DNA from: Propionibacteriaceae bacterium
GTDB taxonomy: Bacteria; Actinomycetota; Actinomycetes; Propionibacteriales; Propionibacteriaceae
Length of the DNA: 64,000 nt
Assembly: GCA_031261455.1 (NCBI GenBank)
Contig: JAISJP010000023.1
Span: 62,001 to 126,000 of the forward strand
Reading direction: 5' to 3'
In this document: piece after piece, positions 24,339 to 32,896 of the stretch
Position numbering within the stretch: position 1 is the stretch's first letter
Layout: every line of letters starts with the position of its first letter
Notes under the pieces: generated by a model
Seen by the model: the letters and a program-made list of their open reading frames with translations, nothing else
The model's database searches: none
What the model was told of the DNA's origin: nothing
Position numbers and translations under genes: made by a program

Positions 24339-26525
24339 GTGGAATCCTACGCCGAGATACTAGACACGGCCGTCGCCGCTGTCGGCGGGGCTAAACGCGA
24401 AGGCCAGCATCGGATGGCCGCTGCCGTGGCACAGGCGCTTGAGACCGACACCCACGTGCTTGTCCAAGCGGGCACCGGCACCGGCAAGTCGCTGGGCTAC
24501 CTTGCCCCGGCATTGGCGCACGCTCACTCCACGGGTGACACGGTGGTTGTCGCGACCGCAACGCTGGCACTGCAAACTCAGTTGGCTACCAAGGATATCC
24601 CTGCAGCGTTGCAGGCTGCCAAAGACGTGTTTGGTGTCGCCATGAAGGCCGCTGTGGTCAAGGGCCGTTCGAACTACGCCTGTCTGCTGAAGGTCCGTGA
24701 CGGTGTCGGCCAAGACCAGATGGCGCTACTGTCGGCAGCCGAGCTAGCTGCAGCAGTGAAAGCCGCAGGATCGGATGCCGAAACCGTCTTGGGTGCTGAA
24801 GTGGTGGCCCTGCGCGAATGGGCGGAGGAGCAGGTCGAGGAGGGTGCGCTGGCGGACCGGGACGACGCCCCGTCGCACTCCAACAAGGCGTGGGCACAGG
24901 TGTCGGTTTCGGCTCTCCAATGTGTGGGCGCGGCCAAGTGCCCCTTTGGGGATGACTGCCGTGTCGAACTGTCCCGCCGAATCGCCGCGTCCGCGAATCT
25001 GGTTGTCACCAACCATGCGCTCCTCGCCACCGACGCGATGCAGGGCAACACCCTGCTTCCCGCTCACACTGCTGTCGTCATCGACGAGGCGCACGAACTC
25101 GTTGACCGGGTGACTAGCATCTTTAGTCGGGAACTAAGCCCGCAAGCGCTGGAGCGGGCGACCAAGAGTGCCTCTAAATGGATAGACGATGACCTAGCGG
25201 TTCGGCTGCAGGTAAGTTCCGACGAACTGCGGGACGCGTTGGAGTTCAGTGACGTAGGGCGCGTCCCGGAGAGCAACATCCCGCTGGTCGAAGTGCTCAG
25301 CGTCTTGTCAAGCCAGTTACGTGACGCCGTGACCGCGCTCAACGCCGCCAGTGGTAAGGCAGCCAAAGGCAAAGATAAGGACAAGGACGGCAACGAGGAC
25401 GAACTGGCCCTGAGTCTCGCTGCGGGCGCGGTGCAGGATGTCTACAACACCGCAAGTCGCATGAGCGAACTCAAAGTTGCCGATGTCGTTTGGGTGTCGG
25501 AACGCCCCCAGTTCGGGCGTCAGTTGGTGGTGGCACCACTGGACGTGACCACGTTGATGCGCGAAAAGGTGTTCGCCGAGCAGACCGCCATCCTAACCAG
25601 CGCGACGCTGAAGATCGGCGGCAGATTTGAGCCGTTGGCGAGCCGTGTCGGTTTCGAGCCGAGTTGGCGTATAGACGATGATGCTCAGGGGTCCACCGCC
25701 AGCCAGTCGAGACGCGTCAGCGACGATAGCAAGTCGCTCACCCGGTCCCGCCAACGGGCCCACGCAGCCGCAACTGGAGTCGATGAAGCCGACGACGATT
25801 ACCTGGACGACTCAGGCGACCCATTCAACCCAGATGAGCCGGCAAGCATCCACCCGCAACCCTGGCGCGCTATCGATGTCGGTTCGCCGTTTGACTACCG
25901 CAGACAGGGCATCTGCTACATAGCCAAGGACCTAAACCCTCCCGGTCGCGACGGCATCAGCCCCGACGCTATGTCCGAGATCGCCGAGATGGTCTGGGCG
26001 GCAGGAGGCCGCACCCTCGGCCTGTTTGCGTCCCAACGCAACGCCGAAGCCGCAGCTACCTATGTCCGCAAACAACTGCCGAAGATGACGTTGCTGTGTC
26101 AAGGCGACGCCCAACTATCCGACCTGACAAAACGTTTCATATCAGAGGCGGAGACCAGCCTCTTCGGTACTCTCTCCCTGTGGCAGGGTATCGACGTGCC
26201 TGGCGACACCTGCACGCTGGTCATCATCGACAAGATTCCGTTCCCAAGGCCAGACGACCCACTCATGCAGGCTCGACAACAGGCCGTGGCTGAGTCCGGC
26301 GGCAACGGTTTCATGGCGGTTGCCGCCACTCACGCCGGTCTGCTGCTAGCTCAAGGCTCGGGCCGCTTGATCCGATCTCTCACCGACCGAGGCGTCGTCG
26401 CAATCTTAGACCCACGCCTAGTCACAGCGCGTTATGGCTCGTTCCTGCGGGCATCGCTACCAGATTTTTGGACGACCACATCCCGGGAGGACGCGATCAC
26501 CGCACTGCAGCACCTTACCTCCTAA
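24339..26525 (+). CDS. dinG: DinG/XPD-type ATP-dependent helicase
   Basis: A 728-residue superfamily 2 helicase. Walker A is GTGTGKS and the DEAH box is VVIDEAHELVDR. Four cysteines (NYAC, then CVGAAKC and GDDC) are arranged like the Fe-S cluster of XPD-family helicases. Motif VI lies near QGSGRLIRSLTDRG. A charged low-complexity insert (about residues 470-510) separates the motor halves. GTG 24339 is chosen because TAGGCT (24326-24331) ends 7 nt upstream, the leaderless spacing seen elsewhere here; TTG 24270 would add 23 residues. The probable role is unwinding of damaged or structured DNA. Confidence 0.88.
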   Translation: MESYAEILDTAVAAVGGAKREGQHRMAAAVAQALETDTHVLVQAGTGTGKSLGYLAPALAHAHSTGDTVVVATATLALQTQLATKDIPAALQAAKDVFGVAMKAAVVKGRSNYACLLKVRDGVGQDQMALLSAAELAAAVKAAGSDAETVLGAEVVALREWAEEQVEEGALADRDDAPSHSNKAWAQVSVSALQCVGAAKCPFGDDCRVELSRRIAASANLVVTNHALLATDAMQGNTLLPAHTAVVIDEAHELVDRVTSIFSRELSPQALERATKSASKWIDDDLAVRLQVSSDELRDALEFSDVGRVPESNIPLVEVLSVLSSQLRDAVTALNAASGKAAKGKDKDKDGNEDELALSLAAGAVQDVYNTASRMSELKVADVVWVSERPQFGRQLVVAPLDVTTLMREKVFAEQTAILTSATLKIGGRFEPLASRVGFEPSWRIDDDAQGSTASQSRRVSDDSKSLTRSRQRAHAAATGVDEADDDYLDDSGDPFNPDEPASIHPQPWRAIDVGSPFDYRRQGICYIAKDLNPPGRDGISPDAMSEIAEMVWAAGGRTLGLFASQRNAEAAATYVRKQLPKMTLLCQGDAQLSDLTKRFISEAETSLFGTLSLWQGIDVPGDTCTLVIIDKIPFPRPDDPLMQARQQAVAESGGNGFMAVAATHAGLLLAQGSGRLIRSLTDRGVVAILDPRLVTARYGSFLRASLPDFWTTTSREDAITALQHLTS

Positions 26526-26701
26526 TTGCCAGTCGGAAGCCAGCGGGCAACGAGCCAAGCCCACACACACACTTGGCTCTGGCGACAGCGCGAATCGGCA
26601 TCTCGATCGACAGTTCACGACCGGGACCATGGAGTCGGAGCAGGTCATCACAACGGGACGTCTGGTCTGCGGGCAGATAGTGCACAAGGTAGCCTTAAGG
26701 T

Positions 26702-27505
26702 ATGCAGGTTGTTGGGTTGTCTCAGGTGGGTGTGCGTCGCGGCAACACCATGTTGCTCGAAGACGTCACGTGGAGCGTCGATGAAGGGGACCGCTGGGTC
26801 ATCATTGGAGCAAACGGAGCGGGCAAGACCACGTTATTGAGCCTGCTCAGCGCGCAGATTCACCCGACTTTGGGCACTGTTGACCTGCTGGGCGAACGCC
26901 TCGGTCGTGTGGACGTGTTTGAACTGCGTACTCGCATCGGCGTGGCGTCCTCGCACATCGCCCGGCGCATTCCCGGCACGGAGCGAGTGAGTGACGTGGT
27001 GATCTCTGCGGCCTATGGCGTGATGGGTCGCTGGCGTGAGGAGTACACAGCCGCCGACCATGCGCGAGCCAGTTCACTGATGGACGGATTGCATGTAACT
27101 CACCTAGCCAAGCGCACATTCGGAACCCTGAGCGACGGTGAGCGCAAACGGGTCGAGATCGCCCGGGCGCTCATGACCGACCCCGAACTACTGCTGCTAG
27201 ACGAGCCGGGTGCAGGTCTTGACCTTGCGGGTCGCGAGGGCTTGGTCGCTAGCTTGGCGGCACTGTGCGTAGATCCGCATGCTCCCGCAACTGTGCTAGT
27301 CACACACCATTTGGAGGAGATTCCGCCCGGCATCACGCATGCCCTGCTGCTCGGCAAGGCCCACGTGGTAGCTGCTGGCCCAATTCAGCAGGTGCTCACT
27401 TCCGAGGCGCTATCCGAGACCTACGGAATGCCACTGCGCCTGAGTCATGAAGATGGTCGCTGGTCTGCTCGCGCGGATGGAGACCTAGCCAAGTTCAAGT
27501 GGTGA
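26702..27505 (+). CDS. ABC transporter ATP-binding protein (orphan)
   Basis: A 267-residue ATPase with Walker A GANGAGKTT, a signature TLSDGERKR and Walker B LLLLDEPGAGLD, then the H-loop THHLEEI. No permease gene is adjacent. The overall pattern resembles the YlmA/ModF-like single-cassette group. TAGCCT (26690-26695) lies 6 nt before the ATG, so the mRNA is probably leaderless. The next gene is convergent and only 10 nt away. The substrate is unknown. Confidence 0.85.
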   Translation: MQVVGLSQVGVRRGNTMLLEDVTWSVDEGDRWVIIGANGAGKTTLLSLLSAQIHPTLGTVDLLGERLGRVDVFELRTRIGVASSHIARRIPGTERVSDVVISAAYGVMGRWREEYTAADHARASSLMDGLHVTHLAKRTFGTLSDGERKRVEIARALMTDPELLLLDEPGAGLDLAGREGLVASLAALCVDPHAPATVLVTHHLEEIPPGITHALLLGKAHVVAAGPIQQVLTSEALSETYGMPLRLSHEDGRWSARADGDLAKFKW

Positions 27506-27515
27506 CCGAGGCTCT

Positions 27516-28718
27516 TTACCAACCATCGGGGGAGGTGTGTTGCGTACCTTCTCCGTGCCACTCATCGTCTTTGGAGGCATAAGAGGTGGCCAGCACGCTG
27601 CAGGCCATAATTTGGGACTGATGGAAGATCATCAGCGGCAGCACGATGAACCCCACCGAAGCGGCGGGGAATAGCACAGACGCCATCGGCACGCCGGTGG
27701 TCAGGGACTTCTTGGTTCCACAGAACTGGATGGCGATCTGATCGCGTCTGTCGAACCCAAGCTTGCCGGGCACAAACCAGGTCAACCAGAGCATGAACGC
27801 CAACAGCGCCAGGCAGATACCCGTGAGGCCCACCACGGCTGGAACCGACGTCCGTTGCCATACTCCTTCGCGCACTCCGGCGGAGAAAGCGATGTACACC
27901 ATCATCGCGATGGTTATCTGGTCAAAGTACTTCAACTTCTTGTGCTTCAGCACGAACGGAGCGCACCATTGGCGCAGCAGCTGACCCACCATGAACGGTG
28001 CCAACACCTGCAGCGAGATGTCGATGATTGACGATGGTGAGATGTGCAGCCCGGTGGTGCTCATCAGCGCGATGGCGAGCAGGGGAGTCAGGAACACGCC
28101 CAGCAGGTTGCTGATTGACGACGAAACCACTGCCCCCGCAACGTTACCCCGGGCAATGGAGGTGAAGTTGATGGCGCTCTGCACGGTGCCCGGCACGATG
28201 CAGATCCACAGCAGGCCACGGTACAGATCTTCGTCCATGAGTCCGTTCATCCAGAACAGGCTGAGCCCAATCAGCGGGAAAACTCCGTACGTGAAACCGA
28301 GAATCAGAATGTGCAGACGCCAGTGTTTCAGCCCGGCGACCGCCTCCTTGCGCTCTAGCCGAGTGCCGTACAGAAAAAACAGGATGGCGACAGCGATCTT
28401 CTGCGCCCACGACATCACGGTGACCCCGCTGCCCGTCACCGGAAAAACCGTCGCCACCACGGCAGTCAGGATAATGAGCACCAGAAAAGCATCGATACGA
28501 ACCTTCTTCCACCACGGCTTCCGGACGCTTAGCTGGGCGATTGTATCGTTGTGCTTCGCTTCTGAGGGCGCTCCCGCTGTTGCATCTGCAGTTTGAGCGC
28601 TGGAACTCGGAACAGCACTCGCATCGTCTTGAATGCATGTGTTCCCGTCATCCTGCGCGCAATCGACGGACCCGTTGCTGTCACCGTCTCCGGCGCTTGA
28701 GGTTGGCGAGGTGGTCAT
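27516..28718 (-). CDS. SBF-like (bile acid:sodium symporter family) transporter
   Basis: A 400-residue membrane protein with about ten hydrophobic segments from residue 75 on, matching the SBF-like/YfeH group (GTVQSAINFTSIARGN, and a late FCGTKKSLTTGVPMA motif). The first 70 residues are hydrophilic and atypical: they contain CAQDDG and CIQDD, and the DNA coding CAQDD is a copy of the dispersed CTGCG repeat. No better start codon exists before the first helix, so the extension appears real. It lies 12 nt after def on the same strand. The substrate is unknown; an organic anion with sodium is typical for the family. Confidence 0.85.
   Translation of the reverse strand: MTTSPTSSAGDGDSNGSVDCAQDDGNTCIQDDASAVPSSSAQTADATAGAPSEAKHNDTIAQLSVRKPWWKKVRIDAFLVLIILTAVVATVFPVTGSGVTVMSWAQKIAVAILFFLYGTRLERKEAVAGLKHWRLHILILGFTYGVFPLIGLSLFWMNGLMDEDLYRGLLWICIVPGTVQSAINFTSIARGNVAGAVVSSSISNLLGVFLTPLLAIALMSTTGLHISPSSIIDISLQVLAPFMVGQLLRQWCAPFVLKHKKLKYFDQITIAMMVYIAFSAGVREGVWQRTSVPAVVGLTGICLALLAFMLWLTWFVPGKLGFDRRDQIAIQFCGTKKSLTTGVPMASVLFPAASVGFIVLPLMIFHQSQIMACSVLATSYASKDDEWHGEGTQHTSPDGW
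28647..28670. repeat. CTGCG repeat copy inside a coding region
   Basis: GTCATCCTGCGCGCAATCGA matches the left half of the intergenic repeat family, here read on the minus strand as part of the transporter N-terminus. Confidence 0.6.
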
Positions 28719-28730
28719 CTGTAGGCGCGC

Positions 28731-29336
28731 CTAGTCTTCGTCGTCATCGTCGAAGCTGCGCCCTTTGGGATGCACCGGCCAGTCCTCAGGGTAGAGGTGG
28801 CGTTTGGATTCGCGTTCCTCGCTGAGTTTACGACGCGAACGGGCCGATAAGCGATCCCCGAACACGACGCCGTGCAGATGGTCGGTTTCATGTTGCAGAC
28901 AGCGGGCCAGCAGACCGGTTCCGACAATGGTGACCGCGGCTCCCGTCTCGTCCTGACCGTGACAGACGCAGGTATCGGGTCGGGCGAGACTCTGATACGA
29001 GCCAGCGAAGGAGAGGCAACCCTCTTGGGAGGAGTCAAAGTTACGCTTGTCTCCCTCGGGCAGTTCGACTCGCGGGTTACACAGCACGCCGTGGTGGTAT
29101 CTGTCATCATCATCGGGGCAGTTGTAGACGAAGATCGCCAAGTCTTCAGCAACCTGAGGACCGGCTAGGCCGACCCCGTCAGCAGCGTCCATGGTGGCAA
29201 ACATGTCAGCCGCCAAGTGCTGCAACTCAGGCCCGAACTCGGTGATTGGTCGAGTTTCGACGTGCATGACCGGCTCTTCCCAGGTGGTGATGCGGCGCAC
29301 CCGGCCTTGCTTGATCCATTCGCGAAGGGTTGGCAT
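28731..29336 (-). CDS. def: Peptide deformylase
   Basis: A 201-residue metalloenzyme that removes the formyl group from new proteins. The three family motifs are present: GVGLAGPQV (usual GxGLAAxQ), EGCLSF and HETDHLHG. ATG 29336 has GGAGAG 10 nt upstream; the longer frame runs through the divergent xerC promoter. The tail is Arg/Asp-rich, ending in DDDDED, and a longer actinobacterial C-terminus is common. It is first in a two-gene unit with the transporter. Confidence 0.95.
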   Translation of the reverse strand: MPTLREWIKQGRVRRITTWEEPVMHVETRPITEFGPELQHLAADMFATMDAADGVGLAGPQVAEDLAIFVYNCPDDDDRYHHGVLCNPRVELPEGDKRNFDSSQEGCLSFAGSYQSLARPDTCVCHGQDETGAAVTIVGTGLLARCLQHETDHLHGVVFGDRLSARSRRKLSEERESKRHLYPEDWPVHPKGRSFDDDDED

Positions 29337-29449
29337 CGGTGTGGTCTCTCCCGCTCTCTTGGCTCTCGACTGTTCGCACAATAACCTTACCGGACTTTTC
29401 CGGCGTGCCTGAGTGGCGAAACCGGCGGCGTTGCGCAAAGGTAGATGTT

Positions 29450-30394
29450 GTGAGCGCAGATTTGCCAGACGTGGACCGATGGCCGCAGGAGTACGCTAGC
29501 GCCCACGCCCGTTTCACACAGTATCTGAGCGGTGAGCGGGTAGCGTCGGAGCACACTGTAAGGGCGTATCAGGGGGATTTGGCCAGCCTCTTCGGCTACA
29601 TGAGCGCTAAAGGTGCCACTACGGTTGCAGACATCTCACTTGCGGACCTGCGTGCCTGGTTGGCGGCACAGTTGGCTGATGGGACCACTCCGGCAACACT
29701 CCAACGGCGCACCGCCTCGACGCGAGTTTTCTTTCGCTGGGCGCTGCGCACCGGACTGGCGCAAATGAATCCTGCAGAGTCACTGCGCTCGCCAAAACTA
29801 CCCAAACGACTCCCGCCGACTATCACTCACAATGACATCGACGAGTTGATGTCCGCGGCCCTAGAACGAGTGACTCAAGGCGCTTCCGGCATTGCTGCCG
29901 CCCGCGACGCTGCCTTGCTGGAGGTGCTGTACGCCACCGGCATCCGCGTGTCTGAGTCGTGCGGACTGAACCTAGCAGACATCGACTTTGACCGGCGGGT
30001 GCTGCACGTCGTTGGCAAAGGTAACAAGGCACGCACCGTGCCTATCGGCGTTCCCGCACTCAGAGCCTTGGCGACTTGGCTAGCCAGCAGGGACGAGTGG
30101 GCTACTCCAGATTCGGGCACAGCAGTGTTTTTGGGTGAGCGTGGAGGCGCGCTTGATCCGCGTGTCGCTCGGCGCATCGTACATGCAGCTCTCGCCGCCG
30201 TGCCCGACGCCCCCGACCTTGGCCCGCACGCTCTGCGTCACGCAATGGCTACCCACTTGCTGGAGGGGGGTGCGGACTTGCGCAGCGTGCAAGAGATGCT
30301 CGGCCACTCGTCCATGGCAACTACTCAGGTGTACACCCACGTCAGCGACGAACGACTTCGGGCTGCCTTTCAGCAAGCTCACCCGCGCGCCTAA
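29450..30394 (+). CDS. xerC: Tyrosine recombinase XerC
   Basis: A 314-residue tyrosine recombinase that with XerD resolves chromosome dimers, driven by FtsK. The catalytic set is visible: Arg in ATGIRVSE, Lys in GKGNKART, HALRH, the GHSS His and the Tyr nucleophile in TTQVYTHVS. GTG 29450 with AAAGG upstream is chosen; the frame reaches further back but through the divergent def promoter. XerC rather than XerD is inferred from its place beside an M23 peptidase gene, the normal actinobacterial order. Confidence 0.88.
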   Translation: MSADLPDVDRWPQEYASAHARFTQYLSGERVASEHTVRAYQGDLASLFGYMSAKGATTVADISLADLRAWLAAQLADGTTPATLQRRTASTRVFFRWALRTGLAQMNPAESLRSPKLPKRLPPTITHNDIDELMSAALERVTQGASGIAAARDAALLEVLYATGIRVSESCGLNLADIDFDRRVLHVVGKGNKARTVPIGVPALRALATWLASRDEWATPDSGTAVFLGERGGALDPRVARRIVHAALAAVPDAPDLGPHALRHAMATHLLEGGADLRSVQEMLGHSSMATTQVYTHVSDERLRAAFQQAHPRA

Positions 30395-30551
30395 CATGCG
30401 CGAATGACTCCGGAAAGGGTCGGCTCTACGTCCATCGCCGCCGGGCCGCTTCACCCGGCATCCAGCGCCGGGCGGATAACACCGCTGCGAGACAAGGCTC
30501 CCACACGCGGACCATCCCGTACACGCAGGTTCGTGTTGCTCCCTTTGAGCG

Positions 30552-31490
30552 TCATACCAGTGACATCGGATCGAGTGATGTGCCGTCACGGCTGGTGGCC
30601 CAGTGCAGATGACATCCCGTAGATTCACCGGTAGTTCCCGACAGTGCTATCACTTCTCGCGCCTCAACATAGGTGCCTTCCCGCGCCAGATGCTCGCTGA
30701 GATGCGCAAAGGTGCTGCGTATGCCACCCGGATGTTGCACCACCATGTAGTTGCCAAGCGACCAGTTGTACGCCACGCTAACCACCTGCCCGGGCCACGG
30801 CGTTGCCACCGGCGTTCCGCAAGGAACTCCGATATCTACTCCGCTGTGGAATCGCGTCTCGTCACCCCACGGTCGCCAACCGTATGGGCTGGTGATTGGT
30901 CCTGTGACCGGCCAGTTCGATTCAGCAGGGGACACCGCGCCCAAAGACGGAGTGGTCGGCACTTGCACGCCCTCGGGCAACAGTCGGATTGGCCCAGCGG
31001 CACGAGCCAACGACGAAGCCAACCACGCCAACGGGTCAAGATACTCATCGCCGCGGCGCAACCCAAGATGCAGTGCGTCTGCCGTGTCGGTGTGCCCGGC
31101 AAGCAGCACGCCGATTATCTCCCCGGCGACAACTGTCTGGCCTTTGGTTACGCTAGACGCCACGGGCAGGTAGCTGGTGCGCAGCCCGTCATAGTGTGTG
31201 ATCGTGATGCTGGCAACCCCGGCCACCACGCCCGTCCAACTGATGTATCCACTAGCTGCCGCAACGATAGGAGTGCCAGCCGTTGCTGCGATGTCGATGC
31301 CACGATGCCCGGCGGACCACGCCTGCGTTGGCTTGTTAAATGGCCTTATGACCGGACCGATAACCGGCCAGTACTTGCTGCCTACATCCGCGCTCGCGTT
31401 CACCGGAGGTAGCTGCATAGCAACAGCAGCCAGCAGGGCAGCGAGACATGTGAGCGTCCTGATTGAAAGAAGTGTCTGTTTTGCTCTCAT
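30552..31490 (-). CDS. Secreted M23 (LytM) peptidase-like protein with two LytM domains
   Basis: A 312-residue exported protein with a signal peptide (hydrophobic to about residue 33). The first LytM-like domain (about 45-160) keeps HRGIDI but has ALHLG where HxH is needed, so it is probably inactive. The second (about 195-310) has FHSGVDIG and CHLHWA, a complete H-D and HxH zinc site. Normal neighbours of xerC have one domain. It is likely a peptidoglycan endopeptidase. It is convergent with xerC; a G/C-rich stretch at about 30436-30475 may end transcription. Confidence 0.85.
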   Translation of the reverse strand: MRAKQTLLSIRTLTCLAALLAAVAMQLPPVNASADVGSKYWPVIGPVIRPFNKPTQAWSAGHRGIDIAATAGTPIVAAASGYISWTGVVAGVASITITHYDGLRTSYLPVASSVTKGQTVVAGEIIGVLLAGHTDTADALHLGLRRGDEYLDPLAWLASSLARAAGPIRLLPEGVQVPTTPSLGAVSPAESNWPVTGPITSPYGWRPWGDETRFHSGVDIGVPCGTPVATPWPGQVVSVAYNWSLGNYMVVQHPGGIRSTFAHLSEHLAREGTYVEAREVIALSGTTGESTGCHLHWATSRDGTSLDPMSLV

Positions 31491-31538
31491 ACCTTAACAA
31501 TGTGCTTAGACACCAAAAATCGTCGGCATAACGGTCTT

Positions 31539-31562
31539 CCTGTGGATAACGTTTTCCACAGG
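31539..31562. promoter_or_regulatory. Inverted pair of DnaA-box-like sites
   Basis: TGTGGATAA (31541-31549) and TTTTCCACA (31552-31560) form a palindrome with CC/GG ends. It lies in the gap between the divergent M23 gene and tRNA-Leu. Confidence 0.5.
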
Positions 31563-31686
31563 CCTCCGACTAGCCCAAAGCCCGGAGCCGACGGCGCCAC
31601 AAGCGAGCGACGCGTCCGAGACGCAGCGGAAACCCGTTCACCATTGGCAACGTCGCGCCACTTGTGGCAAGATTGTCAACGCACTT

Positions 31687-31769
31687 GCCCAAGTGGCGGA
31701 ATGGTATACGCGGTCGGCTCAAACCCGGCTGGTGGCAACACCTTGGGGGTTCGACTCCCCCCTTGGGCA
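31687..31769 (+). tRNA. tRNA-Leu (CAA)
   Basis: An 83-nt cloverleaf: acceptor GCCCAAG paired with CTTGGGC, anticodon stem GTCGG/CCGGC with loop CTCAAAC (anticodon CAA), a long class II variable arm, and T arm GGGGG-TTCGACT-CCCCC. The 3' CCA is not encoded. Confidence 0.97.
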
Positions 31770-31883
31770 CAATTTTCCTGTGAACACCATCTCGCACCCC
31801 TCTGCCGGCGACCAGGAAATCTCCTCGTGACCCGAGACCTAGAGTCACGAGTTCCAGGGCCCCGACACGGAGAGTCACAAGAT

Positions 31884-32774
31884 TCAAGAGCCGCGAACTC
31901 CCTCACCGCCAACCTCCCTGAGTCTGCTCAATCTTGCGCGTTCCACACGTCCCTGAAGCCCATCCTCCAAAAAGACGGACTGTTCATTGATCTGTTGAAT
32001 AGCCATCACCAGACAGGGAGCCAACCCAACGCCCTGTTCCTGCGCCCACCGCGTGGCGTGCACCATATGCAAGGTCGCCTGTTCGTGGTTACCCGATTGA
32101 TGCTCCACAACCATTCGCAGTGCCAGCAGTTCCGGACATCCTGGCACAGCGGTCAAGCCAACTGCGCAGGCCTTGCGAGCGCCCTGATAGTCCTGCTGGG
32201 CCAGACATCGGGTGACAAACTCCCGCACCGTCGCGAGAACGGTCTCCTGCATGTCTTGTACCCACTCGTTGGCCCAGTCATAGGTGTGAATTATCCGGTC
32301 TGCAAAGATCTCGCCCGCGATTAGGCCTAGGGCAGCCTCAAGTGCGCTTGTCGGCGCAGTTTCGACCCCGCCAGAGATGAGCACGCAGAACTGCTCCCAG
32401 TCGGATGTCACATGCGAGTCAAGCCAGAACTGTCCGCTCAATGACTCCAGAATATACGGCTTGCCGTCGTCGGTCTTGCCCATCCAAATGCGAAGTTTGG
32501 ACAGGTTGGACCTGCGTGTCGCCTCGGCGCACTGCATCGCCTGTCGCATCGGCCCGGGGCCAAGGCCAGGGTGGGTGTGGATCCAGGCGAGCATCTCGGT
32601 GCAACTGTATTGGGACCTTTCGGGAGCCAGCATTGACGGGTTGCGTACCCGGATTGGGCCAAGCACCTGCAAGTATGGATGCGCGCCGTCCAGTTGGGCA
32701 GTGCCTGGCTTTGACTCGGTGCAGGCGCGGATGGCAGCTGCGATCATGCCGCCGGGGTATGGCTCTGTGGTCAC
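31884..32774 (-). CDS. BTAD-like protein (short form)
   Basis: A 296-residue protein resembling the C-terminal part of large actinobacterial regulators with a bacterial transcriptional activator domain: YLQVLGPIRVRN, an HTH-like segment ending in LSKLRIWMGKTDDGKPYI, then helical repeats with LAQQDYQGARKACAVGL. The usual N-terminal LysM/membrane part is absent. A stop lies in frame just upstream and GGAGAG precedes GTG 32774, so it is a complete short gene rather than a cut frame. It may be a reduced regulator or a remnant. It is divergent from the DUF1015 gene. Confidence 0.65.
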   Translation of the reverse strand: MTTEPYPGGMIAAAIRACTESKPGTAQLDGAHPYLQVLGPIRVRNPSMLAPERSQYSCTEMLAWIHTHPGLGPGPMRQAMQCAEATRRSNLSKLRIWMGKTDDGKPYILESLSGQFWLDSHVTSDWEQFCVLISGGVETAPTSALEAALGLIAGEIFADRIIHTYDWANEWVQDMQETVLATVREFVTRCLAQQDYQGARKACAVGLTAVPGCPELLALRMVVEHQSGNHEQATLHMVHATRWAQEQGVGLAPCLVMAIQQINEQSVFLEDGLQGRVERARLSRLREVGGEGVRGS

Positions 32775-32896
32775 TAGGGGTTCTCTCCGTCAGTCATTTG
32801 CAGTTTTTGGACAGGACGGTCCTGCCTCCAGCGCCGCCCGTCGAGACGTCGAGACGTCAACGCCGCGACACGCACCGGCTCCGGTAGGCTGAACGC

